A stretch of 64,000 nt of DNA, from contig JAMWFC010000117.1 of NCBI GenBank assembly GCA_027475525.1, positions 2,156,183 through 2,220,182 on the forward strand, in the 5' to 3' direction. Shown piece after piece: positions 1-10,774 of the stretch. The notes beneath the pieces were generated by a model. That model did not search any database, was not told the origin of the DNA, and worked only from the letters and a program-made list of their open reading frames with translations. Position 1 is the stretch's first letter; the number at the start of each line of letters is the position of its first letter. Origin of the DNA: Macrolepiota albuminosa. Taxonomy: Eukaryota > Basidiomycota > Agaricomycetes > Agaricales > Agaricaceae. A program made the position numbers and the translations under genes.

Positions 1-11
1 TTATTAACCCT

Positions 12-310
12 TGTCGGACTACTTCCTATCTGAGTTCTCCGCATCCGATCAGTCACGTGATCTTTGCCACCTCACTCGTCGGTCACTTGATTTGCAGCCT
101 CAGTTTGTTTTCCCCATTGTTGGCACGACACTGAGGCTGTAAGTAACTACTTATTCACTGTCAAAGACATTTACTCATATTAACATTACGATACAGTAAT
201 CTCTTTTCTCATGTCTACTTAGGTACAATAATCTTAGTTGTTTTCCCCATTGTTGGCACGACACTGAGGCTTAATCTCTTTTTTCGTGTCTACTTAGATC
301 CGGTGCTACA
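12..310 (+). repeat. 5' LTR of the copia element
   Basis: It starts TGTCGGACTAC and ends CGGTGCTACA, and matches the 3' LTR at 8336-8633 along its length. Inside, a stretch containing CCCCATTGTTGGCACGACAC occurs twice about 130 bp apart, so the LTR itself grew by an internal duplication. Both LTRs share that duplication, so it predates the insertion. Confidence 0.95.
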
Positions 311-321
311 GGTTATGGGCC
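311..321 (+). promoter_or_regulatory. Primer binding site, half-tRNA (initiator Met) type
   Basis: The first 11 bases after the LTR, GGTTATGGGCC, are complementary to the anticodon stem-loop of an initiator methionine tRNA with C33 (GGCCCAUAACC), not to a tRNA 3' end. Priming from an internal tRNA-iMet fragment is known for Drosophila copia and yeast Ty5. The match is seen; the primer identity is inferred. Confidence 0.65.
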
Positions 322-2114
322 TTTTTTAAGCCTGGTTTGGTGGAACAACTCATTGCCCTGATACTTCTTCAGATGCCTGTGGCTGCCTCAACACGATATT
401 TTATTTTCTTTTATTATGTCCAATCACTTGGGAGATGAACAGAATATTCCAAGTTTTCCCCAGGAGGGTGAAGGTGCAATGGCTTACCTTACATCAGGCT
501 CCCTTTCTAATCCATGCATGGTCAAATCGCTGACTCAGGAAACATGTCACCCACAATGACCGCACTCTTCTTTTCCTAATTTGAATTCTTATGATACACT
601 GCCCACTTTTCAGAACAATAGGACTTATAATCTTCCTCATTTCAATCTTAATCCTGCACCATTATCTCCTTCTCTCCATTTTCCTACTACTTTTCATGCT
701 CCAGCACCTCGTAGACATCATTTTCCACCTCCTTCTGTCCATACATACCATTCTGAATCTGATTCTACTTCTAGACCAAATTCTGTATATTTTTAACTTT
801 CTGCTGTTCCGAATTCTTCTGTACTCTCCTGTCCACCTTCTGCACATGCATTTAGGATGAATTCAGTTTGTTCTGATGACTTGCATCTCAATTCCGTTTG
901 CTCTTGTTCTGTTCAACCTTATGAAGTCCCCCTTCCTCCATCACATACTGCATCCTCTGTTTCTGTCATATCACAATTGGACAATCATCCAGACAATCAG
1001 CATACATTCCCTGTTTTTCATGATATCTATCCTGATCGTACTTTTTCTTTCAACTCCACTCATGCTTCTTCTGGAAGACTTCATTATGCTCGCTCACCTA
1101 ACATACCTCAAATTCCACCCCATTTTCAACATATTCCAAACGCTAATAATTTCAATTTTTCTCATAATATGCCTCGTCCTCCTCTTTTTCAACGTGATAT
1201 TCCACCTCATCTCGTATCAAATCTGATTCCCATGCCTGTTCAACCTCATTTGCCGGTACCACCTCCACAACATGTTCAACCTCATTTACCAGTACCACCT
1301 CCACAACATCGTCCTCTACCCCCTCAACAACCCCATTCACATATATCATGTTTGACTGACCTGCCTTCCTCTGATATTAAACTACCTTCTTTAGCTACTG
1401 TTCCCCTTCTTTGTTCTTCTGCAGAATGGGTTTCCTGAGAATCAGTGGTTACTTGTATCATCACCAGTATTAGGCTACGTGGTCACATTTGTTGGATCCC
1501 TAATGTTGGTGATCTTTAGGATCCAACAAGTCCTGTTGCACTACCACCCCATTATGATTTTGACTCAATGCCTGAAGAGATGAATGTGTATTGGATTTTC
1601 TGGCTAAATGACGACATTGTTGAACATGTTATTGTCAGAAAATTGTCTCAAGATATCCAAGATTCTCTTCCTCCTAAACATGGTGGACCTTACAATCTCC
1701 CTATATGTCCTGCTCATAAACTTCTGACTTTCCTACATGAGCGCTTTGGAATTGGCAGTGCATTTGTTGCCAAATTCACCAAGTCAAAAGTCTTTGCTTT
1801 AACTGCTTCATCGAACACAGTTTCTGCCTACGTACAGGCATGGCACTTTGCCGTTCATTAGTTGAATAGCACATCCTGGGATTTTACCCCTTGGCAACGG
1901 ATACAAAAATTCGTTGACAGCCTGCTCAATGGTGATCGTTGGTCCATTCTAAAGGAAGAAATATGTCTTTTCTGGGAGAATTTTGGACCTGGTGGAATAT
2001 ATGATTTCGCTCAGCTCATGACCAGAGTGATGAACATGGATGCTGAGTGTCGTAGGCTGGCATTGGCTTTCCAATTTTGCCCTATACAAACCAATCAAAG
2101 TTCCAACCCACCGA

Positions 2115-2932
2115 TGATGACGCCCAAAGTTTGGTCAGTAACAAATATAACTATAGTGTTACCATACCAAAAGCTTGCATTGGGCACGCTAAAAGTGATG
2201 AGAGGAGTCCCAGGCAGGTCCCAGAGAACGCGCCTATGAAAATAAAGTAAAGTCGGAAAAAGGTCGGCAAGTGTCAAGTGCTAATGTAAAGCGCCTATGA
2301 AAGAAGCGGTAAGTGAACACGGCAATGTGAGCGGCAAGAACACGGTAAGCTTAGCGAAGTCTAAGCGTTGTTAATGCCTGCCGTAGCTGCAAGGCATGAG
2401 GGTGTCGAGTATTAGCGAGAGTCTGCAACTGCCGATAACTTCGATGTTGCTGACCATAAATGAGATTTGGACTGTAAGGAAGACTGGAGTAAGGGGAGCA
2501 GGAAACTCTGTTCTTGGCTGCGTTGATGACGCCCAAAGTTTGGTCAGTAACAAATATAACTGTAGTGTTACCGTACCAAAAGCTTGCATTGGGCACGCTA
2601 AAAGTGATGTGAGGAGTCCTGGGCAGGTCCCAGAGAACGTGCCTATGAAAATAAAGTGAAATCGGAAAAGATCGGCAAGTGTCAAGCGCTAAGGCAAAAG
2701 CGCCTATGAAAGAAGCGGTAAGTGAACACGGCAATGTAAGTGGCAAGAGCACAGTAAGCTTAGCAAAGTCTAAGCGTTGATAATGCCTGCCGTAGCTGCA
2801 AGGCACGAGTATGTCAAGGACTAGCAAGAGTCTGCAGCTGCCGATGACTTCGACGTTACTGACCGTAAATGAGATTTGGACTGTAAGGGAGACTGGAGTA
2901 AAGGGAGCAGGAAACTCTGTTCTTGGCTGAGT
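2115..2932. repeat. 409-bp imperfect tandem duplication inside solo LTR copy 1
   Basis: The segment starting TGATGACGCCCAAAG at 2115 is repeated from 2524 with scattered base differences, ending near 2932. Because the two units have diverged, this is a real old duplication of one LTR end, unlike the exact 77-bp duplications elsewhere in the window. Confidence 0.85.
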
Positions 2933-3453
2933 ATGTACAAGTTGGTAAGTACTTTTTATACTACAAGGAGTTCACCGTCGCCAGTGACTAACCATTGCCA
3001 AAGTGCAGTAAACTAGAAAATTTTATAGAGGTAGCTCCAATGGTTTCAGATCCCTACCATCTATTCAAGACCCTTAGCAACACTAGGTGGCAGATCGCAA
3101 AGCTAAACCATTAATCCATCACCCTTCTGTCTGTCCAAAATGCTTAGCGATGTCAGGTGCCAAGTCAAGGCACTAAGCGATGTCAGACGCCAAGGTCAAA
3201 CGCCAAGCTGTCCATCAGTTTTTGATAGATCGTCAGTCTTCTTTTCCAAGCGCTGTCATCAGTGACTGATGCCATCTGTCAGTTGTCATTCTGTCTGCCA
3301 TTGGCACTATCATTGATCGGATCTGCTTCTTGCTGTGTGTGGCCATCAAATATCACCAAAATTGGTTAATTAGCGCGTGCTAAGATATCCCAAGCCAGTG
3401 CCACATTGCCGTAGCCTGCCGTTGATGCGCTGATCCTGTATGGGGTCCTATCA
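2115..3453 (-). repeat. Nested solo LTR, copy 1, with internal tandem duplication
   Basis: Read on the minus strand it starts TGATAGGACCCCATACAGG and ends GGGCGTCATCA, with TG...CA ends and a TATAAAAAG box near 2953-2961. It is flanked by CCGA at 2111-2114 and 3454-3457. A unit of 409 bp is repeated imperfectly (starts at 2115 and 2524), making this copy 1339 bp against 936 bp for copy 2; 1339 minus 409 is 930. A solo LTR is the best reading; no coding sequence lies inside. Confidence 0.85.
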
Positions 3454-3688
3454 CCGATTTCCAACTCTTTGCCTACTGCTAACACAAATTCTACCTCTAA
3501 TGCTCCAACTGACTCAACCACTTTTCGACTGCATACACAATGCACCAATTGCAACATGTATGGTCATATGATTGAGTCATGCTGGTCCAAGGGAGGGGGA
3601 ATGGAGAATGGTCATGATCTGGCATGGTTACGTCCTAAAGCCAATGTAGCTACCTTGGACACGCACCCCATATCTACTCCGTTATCTT

Positions 3689-5491
3689 TTGTTGACAAGT
3701 CAGATGAACACTATGAATATTGCAGATGACAACAACAATGATATCAATTTGACTGCCTACGTTGCTCCTGAATCTGAATTCTCTTTGACGCTGTATGCAG
3801 CTTTTCTTGAATCAACTTCTTTCATAGCTCTTGTGTCAATCTCTGATAAGTTTAATTCTATTCTTGATTCTGAGTGCACAACACTCATTCTCCGTGATCA
3901 TCAATGTTTTTGGACTTATGATACAAATCGTGTGGTACCTGTAGATACAGCTACTTGTGGAACTCTGCATACTCTTGCATGTGGCCAAGCTCATTTTTGA
4001 ATGCACATTGGAGGCAAGAATATAATAATTACCCTAGAAGACTGTCTTCATGCACCAGATGTACCGATTAACTTGCTATCTGTGGATTCAATGGTCAAAC
4101 ATGACCTTCGACTTTTATTTGAATGTGGATCTATGTCAATATTTTTTCTGTCTTCCATTCCATCACTCAGCAACGATTCCATAAAAGCCTCTATACACAA
4201 TCGTCTTTCCTTTTTATTTTGTGATTTTGTTTTCCCTACCTCCATCTCTCCTAGTCCTTCACTGGCTTTTTCTGCTCTGATTTCAGCTTCATTTCCCCGG
4301 CTTGATTTAACACCTGCTCTTTGGCACACACGATTTAGACATCTGGGACATGATGCTATGAAGACCATCCTTACAAAGAACTATATGACTGAGGTTGATT
4401 ATGATGGTCAGTTTAATGATGACCATTGTATTCCTTGTATTCTGGGCAAAAGGCAAGCCCAGCCTTTTGATCACTTCCAATGTCGTGCATCTGCTGTATG
4501 CGATCTTCTCCACATGGACACTTGCAGTCCATTTTTGGTTTTATTTTCAAATAGATGCACCAATCACTTCCATTTGATTCTTGATGATCATTTGAATTAT
4601 GGGAGCACTGCTCTTTTATCATCTTGTCCTCAAGCTGTCAGTCATTTTAAACATGTCAAGGCCTCCTGGGAACTTAAATCAGGAAATTGCATTCAAGTGG
4701 TTCATTCAGATAATGTGAAAGAGTTTGTTTCTGATAAACTACATGATTACTTTTCTTCTCGTGGCATTATGCATCAGGCAACGGCACCATATGCTCATCA
4801 GCAGAATGGTAAGGCTGAGAGATACATCAGGACTATTGAAGATTCTGCTCAGGCTATGATGGCTTGGTCCGGTCTTCCAATATCTTTCCTCGGGGATGCC
4901 ATTCTCACTGCGCAGTATCTATAAAATCACCTTCCTACTTCCACATTACCTTCACTAACCACTCCATATGAAGTAATGGAGAACATTAAACCAGATCTCT
5001 CACATCTTTGTGTCTGGAGTTGTCACTGCTTTGTTCTCTATCCTGGTGAGGTTTGTTCCAAGAGATCAGGTCGCTGTTTTGAGGCTATTTTTGTTGGTTA
5101 CAATGAGACCAGATTGGGATGGTGGGTCCAAGACCTGAATAGCAAGTATTTCTTCTCTAGAGATGTTGTCTTTGATGAGTCTGTTCCTGGCCATCTCCAT
5201 TCACAACTAGCCAGACATGTTCATTCCTCCTCTTCCTCTCTGCCACTCATAGATGCACAACCTTCTACTCTCCACCCTGCTTTACTGACCCCCTATTCAA
5301 ATTCTACTCCTCCTTCCTCCTCTCCTTCGACATTTTCCAATCTGCTTTCTTGTGCTGACACACCTCCATCCTCTTCTTCACCACCATCTGTTGTGCCTGA
5401 GGAACCTTGTCCAAATCATGTCCAACATACCATTGTGCCGACTGAAAAAGGACGTCATTATACTGAGAATCTAATGGCCCATAATGAATGA
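3689..5491 (+). pseudogene. copia protease and integrase, decayed
   Basis: A retropepsin remnant lies near 3850-3920, where the expected active-site DSG reads DSE (ILDSECTT), so the protease is probably dead. Next is the GAG-pre-integrase zinc region with HTRFRHLGH and CIPC (about 4320-4445), then the integrase core. All three acidic residues of the DDE triad can be placed: D in HMDTCSPF, D in VVHSDNVKEF, E in QQNGKAERY. Stops at 4000 and 4922-4924 break the frame. Downstream, FEAIFVGYNETRLGWW and the serine/proline-rich spacer to 5490 are typical of the copia integrase C-terminus. Confidence 0.85.
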
Positions 5492-5590
5492 CTCGTCTGG
5501 CTTCAGGCTGATTGTGCTGCATGCACATTACTTCCAGATCAAAACCTACATACGATTCATGATTTTTAATCTCTGTTATCGACTACAGCC

Positions 5591-8294
5591 TTGTCTAGCA
5601 TGTCTGACAATGTACTTGCAATGGAGATTGCTATGATGGCCGAGTACAAAGCTTTGGTGATGTATGGCCCTGATCCCATTCCTTTCAAAACACCGCACTC
5701 TTTTGATCTTTCAAAGCCTCCCAAACATTACAATGAGGCAATACATTGCCCTGATGCTAATACATGGCATGCCACAATGCAGCATGAAATGGATAGTCTC
5801 CGTTCTCAAGGAGTTTTTCAAATAGTCACATTACCTCCTGGTCAAAAACCTATTAGTGTCCAATGGGTCTATGCCCATAAATTGGATGCTGACAGTTTAG
5901 TCATCCATAGCAAAGAGAAAGCTTGTCTGGTTGCACAAGGATTCAGCCAGCGTTCAGAAGACTATGGGTCCACTTACGCTTCTGTCACAAAAATGACAAG
6001 CATATAAATAACTCTTGCCTATGCAGTAAAATTCGACTTTTATCTATTCACTTTCAATGTCAAGACTGCTTTTCTGAATGCACCTCTCTCTCACAAAGTT
6101 TATTGTAAACAGATCCCAGGTTTTCCTGAATCCAATCCTTCTTCAGTTTATCGCTTGCTCTGTGCCCTATATGGCCTCAAACAATCATCACACAAATGAT
6201 ATACTATTCTTCATCAGGCCCTTGAGGATTTGGGGCTTGTTTGGTGTGAGGTTGACCATGCAGTGATAGGACCCCATACAGGATTAGCGCATCAACGGCA
6301 GGCGACGGCAACGCGGCACCGACCCAGGATATCTTAGCGCGCGCTAACTAACCATTTTTGGCAATATTTGATGGCCGCGCACAGCAAGAAGCAGATCCAA
6401 TCAGTGATAGCGCCGACGGCAGACAAAATGACAACTGACAGATGGCATCAGTCACTGACAACAGCGCTTAGCGAGAAGCCTGATGATCTATCAAAAACTG
6501 ACGGACAGCTTGGCGTTTGACCTTGGCGTCTGACACCGCTTAGCGCCTCGATTTGGCGCCTGACATCGCTTAGGTGCTCTGACAGACAGAAGGGTGATGG
6601 AGTGATGGTTTAGCTTTGCGATCTGTCGCCTGGCGTCGCTAAGGCTCTTGAATGGACGGTAGGGATCTGAAACCGTTGGAGCTACCCCTATGAAATTTTC
6701 TAGTTTACCGCACTCTGGCGTCATTAGCCACTGGCGACGGCGAACTCATTGTAGTATAAAAGTACTTACCGATTTGTACATACATCAGAGAAGAACAGAC
6801 CAGAGTTTCCTGCTCCCCTTACTTCAGCCTCCTTTACGCTCAAGAGCTCATTTATGGTCGGCAACGTCGAGCTCGTCGGCAGTTGCAGACTTCATCACTA
6901 GCCTTCGACTTATTCGTGCCTTGCATCTACGGCAGGCATCTACGACGCTTAGACTTCGCTAAGCTTACTGCGTTCTTACTGTTGACATTGCCGTGTTTGC
7001 TTACCGCTTCTTCCTTAGGTGCTTTACCTTAGCGCTTGACACTTGCCGACCCCGTTACCGACTTTACCTTATTTTCACAGGCGCGTTCTCTGGGACCTGC
7101 CCGGGACTCCTCACATCACTTAAAGTGCGCCCAACGCAAACTCTTGGTATGGTAACACTATTAATACATTTGTTACTGACCAAACTTTGGGCGTCATCAG
7201 CGGTTTTTCTAGGTTCCTTTGACCAGCCTCCAGATTCCTTGATCTCGATGCTACCTAATGGGTCAAAGCTTTTTATTATTGTCTGCATACATGTGAACAA
7301 TGGTTTAAATGTGACAAATTCTATTCCTTTATACGCATGGCTGATACAACGTCTGAATGAGCGTTTTGAAGTCATTGATTTGGGTCCATCAACGCTTTAT
7401 TTGGATATCTGCATAGATTGAGACCATTTTCAACGCAAGCTCTGGCTCTCTTAAAAGAGCTTTATCACTGATCTGTTATCAATGTATAACCTTCTTGAGG
7501 CCAAGCTAACTCTGGTTCCCCTTTATCATCCTCTCCACTCACTTCCTGAACCTCTGGCAAATGCTCTCCCTGACATCTCAGATGATAATCTGACTTTGCA
7601 TTATCAACGCTTAGTTGGCTCCATCCTGTATCTTAGCCTATGCACTAGGCCTGATTTGGCGTTTACAGCCATGAGCTTGGGTCAATACAATTCCTGTCCG
7701 ACACGTGCACATATGCTGGCCGCCAAAGGTGTTCTTCACTACCTACTGGGTACAATGGATTTTGCTCTACTCTACAACTTTGCTGAACCTGACAATCATC
7801 CACCTGTTTGCCTTTTAATTCCTTGTGGCTGTGGTTTTGTGGACACAGACTGGGCTTCTGACTCCTCCACTCATTGCAGTGTCTCTGGTTATGCGTTTTT
7901 TGTTTTTTCCTCTCTGGTATCCTGGTCATCTGTACATCAGTGCATGGTGGCCCTCTCATCAACTGAAGCCAAATATATGTCAATGTCTCATGCCATGCAT
8001 GAGGCCATATGGATTTGCTTACTTCTCACGTTTCTCTCCATGCTGATTCCTTGCCCTTTTTTCCTGATATGTGACAATAAAAGCACTATTGACATTGCAA
8101 CATCTGACTCAATGAACTCCTGATCCAAACATATTGACATACACTATCACTTTATTCGTGAACACTTTTTATCTGGTTCATTTGAACGTACATGGATCTC
8201 TATCTCAGACATGGTAGCTGACATTCTCACCAAGGCTTTACCACGTGTTTTGAATGATTGTTTTGTTGAGAGTTTGGGTCTTGTAAAGGGCTAA
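5591..8294 (+). pseudogene. copia reverse transcriptase and RNase H, decayed and interrupted
   Basis: The RT starts with the copia signature WHATMQHEMDSLRSQGVF and continues through KACLVAQGFSQ and LCALYGLKQS. The first catalytic motif reads FNVKTAFLNA instead of FDVKTAFLNA, and the second reads HVNNG instead of YVDDG/HVDDG, so all three catalytic aspartates have become asparagine. A solo LTR (6264-7199) splits the RT between CEVDHAV and FLGSFDQ; removing it with one 4-bp duplication restores frame. RNase H motifs follow: VDTDWASD, ALSSTEAKY, CDNKSTIDIA and ADILTKAL, ending at 8294. Stops also occur at 6005-6007, near 6197 and at 8120-8122. Confidence 0.9.
6264..7199 (+). repeat. Nested solo LTR, copy 2
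   Basis: It starts TGATAGGACCCCATACAGG and ends GGGCGTCATCA. A TATA box (TATAAAAG) lies at 6755-6762, so its transcription direction is plus. It is flanked by GCAG (6260-6263) and GCGG (7200-7203), a 4-bp target duplication with one transition. It is the least decayed of the four copies in this window (others at 2115, 45170 and 49262). Confidence 0.88.
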
Positions 8295-8320
8295 TTTCTG
8301 TTTTCACACTCCTTTCTACT

Positions 8321-8335
8321 GTGGCGATGGGGTTG
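8321..8335 (+). promoter_or_regulatory. Polypurine tract of the copia element
   Basis: A purine-rich run, GTGGCGATGGGG, sits immediately before the 3' LTR, where plus-strand synthesis starts in LTR retrotransposons. Assigned by position and composition. Confidence 0.6.
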
Positions 8336-8633
8336 TGTCAGACTACTTCCTATCTGAGTTCTTCACATCCAATCAGTCATGTGATCTTTGCCACCTCACT
8401 CGTCGGTCACTTGATTTGCAGCCTCAGTTGTTTTCCCCATTGTTGGCATGACACTGAGGCTGTAAGTAACTACTTATTCACTGTCAAAGACATTTACTCA
8501 TATTAACATTATGATACAGTAATCTTTTTTTTTGTGTCTACTTAGGTACAATAATCTTAGTTGTTTTCCCCATTGTTGGCATGACACTGAGGCTTAATCT
8601 CTTTTTTTGTGTCTACTTAAATCCGGTGCTACA
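8336..8633 (+). repeat. 3' LTR of the copia element
   Basis: It matches the 5' LTR at 12-310 with scattered differences, many of them CG in the 5' copy and TG or CA in the 3' copy (for example GGCACGAC versus GGCATGAC). It ends CTACA at 8633 and is followed by the target duplication ACCCT. Confidence 0.95.
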
Positions 8634-8812
8634 ACCCTCTTGGTTATCAAATTTGTAGCACTTACAGTGGACCTTCATCAATGTCTTAACATTGAGCTAT
8701 GTCCATATCTTTCTTCGATTCTCTTACTGGCTGGTCATGTGTTCATGATGATCCAACCTCAACAGACTTTATTATGTACCTATAAAATACAAACTACGTT
8801 AAAAGTATAATA

Positions 8813-9403
8813 AGGCCCCGGGAAGCTCCTGAGAAACCTTGTCCGCAAAATAGCAGATTTGAGGGGAAATTTTGACCAAATGTAAGTCCCAACTTTGTGG
8901 ATTTGAAGCCTCTGACCATGCAAACTTTGTCCATAATATTGCGAATTTGAGATGAAATTTTTGAGATTTTGACTACAAAATTCTGAGCATTCAAGGCAAT
9001 CTGAATCCCTTAATTGAGGTGTATGACAGGTTCTCAACGTGACTTTATGTATCGACTTGTTACATGTGTGATAGCATAAAAAATCACATCGGTGCCCCAA
9101 TAATCCTCAGTAATTTGCATGATGGAATATTTTGCATTGCACAAAACTGAAGCCCATTCTTGCCAAGGCACCTGTTCCGAAGATTTGCATTACAGGTAGT
9201 AAGCTATCTAGTAATTAGAAATATGCTAGCTATAGTTTAGTTGCATGATATTGGTGCCAATGTCATGCAAACAGAAAAAAAAGGAAAAAAAGAGAATTTC
9301 CTTTTTAAGACATATGTTTTGCATAGATTGTCTGTTATTGCAGATTTGAGGCCGAGATGTGGGAAACTTCCAGACAAGGTTTCTCGGGAGCTTCCCGGGG
9401 CCT
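8813..9403. mobile_element. hAT-like MITE, 591 bp
   Basis: The ends are inverted repeats of about 31 bp with one mismatch: AGGCCCCGGGAAGCTCCTGA at the left, and the right end reads inward as AGGCCCCGGGAAGCTCCCGA. The flanks GTATAATA (8805-8812) and GTATGATA (9404-9411) form an 8-bp target duplication with one transition. An 8-bp duplication fits hAT (P elements also make 8 bp). No transposase ORF is inside, so it is non-autonomous. Confidence 0.85.
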
Positions 9404-9812
9404 GTATGATATATAGTACAATGAGCACTGTGCCTGTATTGTGATGTATAGTATAACTGACTCATCCTCAGTCTGTAGTGGAAATTACTGAGGGTGTCAT
9501 TGTCTATGTAGGGTATATATATCTAAGTACTGCTTTGTTCACAAAGATGTGTGATATATGTGAAATGGTCGAAGGACCAAAGAGGGTTGGCACACTTATA
9601 GTGTCCTGTGTTTCAGATCTCAACAGTAATGAACCGCTATGCAATATTGGTCAATGGTCTTCTATATGGATTGCATAGAATGTGTAGAGAGGAGTAGAGT
9701 TCAGTGTGAATTGCATAAGATCAAGAGGCTTTGTGATTCTTCAGGACAACTTTGCAAATAGTAAGGAACAAACTGATATCACAATACATGGCAAAAATAA
9801 TGCAATTATTTT
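9404..9812. other. Intergenic AT-rich DNA, no gene seen
   Basis: Only short ORFs without recognisable motifs are present. The stretch holds no tRNA-like or repeat structure that I can support. Confidence 0.5.
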
Positions 9813-10036
9813 CAGAATTTTATTTGAATATTTTTTGTCAGAACTAGAGAAAAAGATATTGTAACTAAATTTTCAATGGTACTTGGTCTGATGCTCTCAA
9901 GTGCATTGGAGAGGACTATATTGGTCATTCTTGATCCTAAAAATCAGAGCAAGCTTTCTGTTGTTTTATTATTCTTTTAAGTTCAGTTAAAATATTTTTT
10001 CTATAGTTTGGACAGAAATATTCAAATAAAATTCTG
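9813..10036. mobile_element. Small AT-rich MITE, copy a
   Basis: It starts CAGAATTTTATTTGAATATT and ends with the near-perfect inverse AATATTCAAATAAAATTCTG. The body includes TGGTACTTGGTCTGATG and a GAGGACTATATTGGTCATT segment that recurs inverted in copy b. Confidence 0.75.
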
Positions 10037-10063
10037 AAATCAATTGGATTATTTTACTTATTT

Positions 10064-10370
10064 CAGAATTTTATTTGAATATTTCTGTCAAAATTATAGA
10101 AAAAATATTTTAACTAAACTCAAAAGAATGAGAAAATAAATTTCCACGGGAGGCTTGCTTTGGTTCTTAGGCTCAAAAATGACCAATGCAGTTCCCTCCA
10201 ATGCATTTGAGAACATCAGACCAAGTACCATTGCAAGTTTGGTTACAATATTTTTTCTATAGTTTTGACAGAAATATTCAAATAACAGGACTGTAGAGGC
10301 TGACTATGTGAACTGTCTACGGCCCGATGAGATACCACCAAAAAAAAAAAGAAATATTCAAATAAAATTT
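10064..10370. mobile_element. Small AT-rich MITE, copy b, inverted and carrying an insertion
   Basis: It starts CAGAATTTTATTTGAATATT. Its body is the inverse of copy a (CATCAGACCAAGTACCATTG), so copies a and b together form a long imperfect palindrome. Its right terminal repeat is split by a small poly-A insertion at 10286-10350. Confidence 0.7.
10286..10350 (+). mobile_element. Tiny poly-A retroposon (SINE-like or processed RNA fragment)
   Basis: About 65 bp starting CAGGACTGTAGAGGCTGAC and ending GATACCACC plus an A-run of about 11. It is flanked by a perfect 15-bp direct repeat GAAATATTCAAATAA at 10271-10285 and 10351-10365. A poly-A tail with a long target duplication is the mark of LINE-type target-primed retroposition. 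The source RNA is not recognised. Confidence 0.7.
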
Positions 10371-10600
10371 CAAAATCAATTGGATTATTTTTACTGTATT
10401 TTTATATTGTTTTGCCAAAGAACATCATCCTTTGCATCCAGCGATTGGAGAAGACTATATTAGTCATTATTGAACCTAAGAACCAGAGCAAGTATGTAGC
10501 AATTTGTTCTCTAATTCTTTTGAGTTTAGTTAAAATATTTTTTCTATAGTTTTGCCAGAAATATTCAAACAAAATTATGAGATTAATTGGATTATTTTTA
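10371..10600. mobile_element. Small AT-rich MITE, copy c, fragment
   Basis: It shares AGACTATATTAGTCATTATT, the segment GTTAAAATATTTTTTCTATA and the terminal AGAAATATTCAAACAAAATT with copies a and b, but one end is missing. The same spacer AATTGGATTATTTT follows each copy. Confidence 0.6.
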
Positions 10601-10774
10601 CATTGTTTTTCCAAAAAATGTCATTCCCTGCACCCAGTGCATGTCTGAAGAGAGGGTCCGAGCTCCAGGGGCGTGACACTATGGAGACGTATGAATATCA
10701 AAACCATACGGCCCGGAGCTGCCGAAACAAGGAAAAGTCAAAGGGGTCGATCATTATCCACGAAACGTGCTGTA

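Larger units (their letters stand above)
857..3728 (+). pseudogene. copia gag polyprotein, broken and interrupted
   Basis: A proline/histidine-rich N-terminal part (857-1438, with repeats of PHLPVPPPQH) is followed by a gag-like helical region (1568-2114). After the nested LTR comes a zinc knuckle with spacing CX2CX4HX4C (CTNCNMYGHMIESC, about 3550-3592). Stop codons at about 1436 and 1859 and a frame change break it. Joining across the 2115-3453 insert with one copy of the CCGA duplication keeps the reading frame, so gag was continuous before that insertion. Function known for the family: it forms the virus-like particle and binds RNA. A short proline-rich ORF at 581-796 may be leader or part of the same decayed region. 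Confidence 0.75.
12..8633 (+). mobile_element. Ty1/copia LTR retrotransposon, complete but inactive
   Basis: Two LTRs of about 299 bp, both starting TGTC and ending CTACA, bracket gag, protease, integrase, reverse transcriptase and RNase H remnants in copia order (integrase before RT). A perfect 5-bp target duplication ACCCT lies at 7-11 and 8634-8638. The coding region is broken by stop codons and by two solo LTRs of another family (2115-3453 and 6264-7199). Without those inserts the element would be about 6.3 kb. The two LTRs differ by scattered mostly transition changes, so the insertion is not recent. Seen: termini, duplication, domain order. Inferred: no longer mobile by itself. Confidence 0.95.

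Noticed and set aside
581..1438. Proline/histidine-rich ORFs as possible host genes
   Set aside because: They lie inside the copia element between the primer site and gag and share its decay, so they are leader or gag N-terminus.
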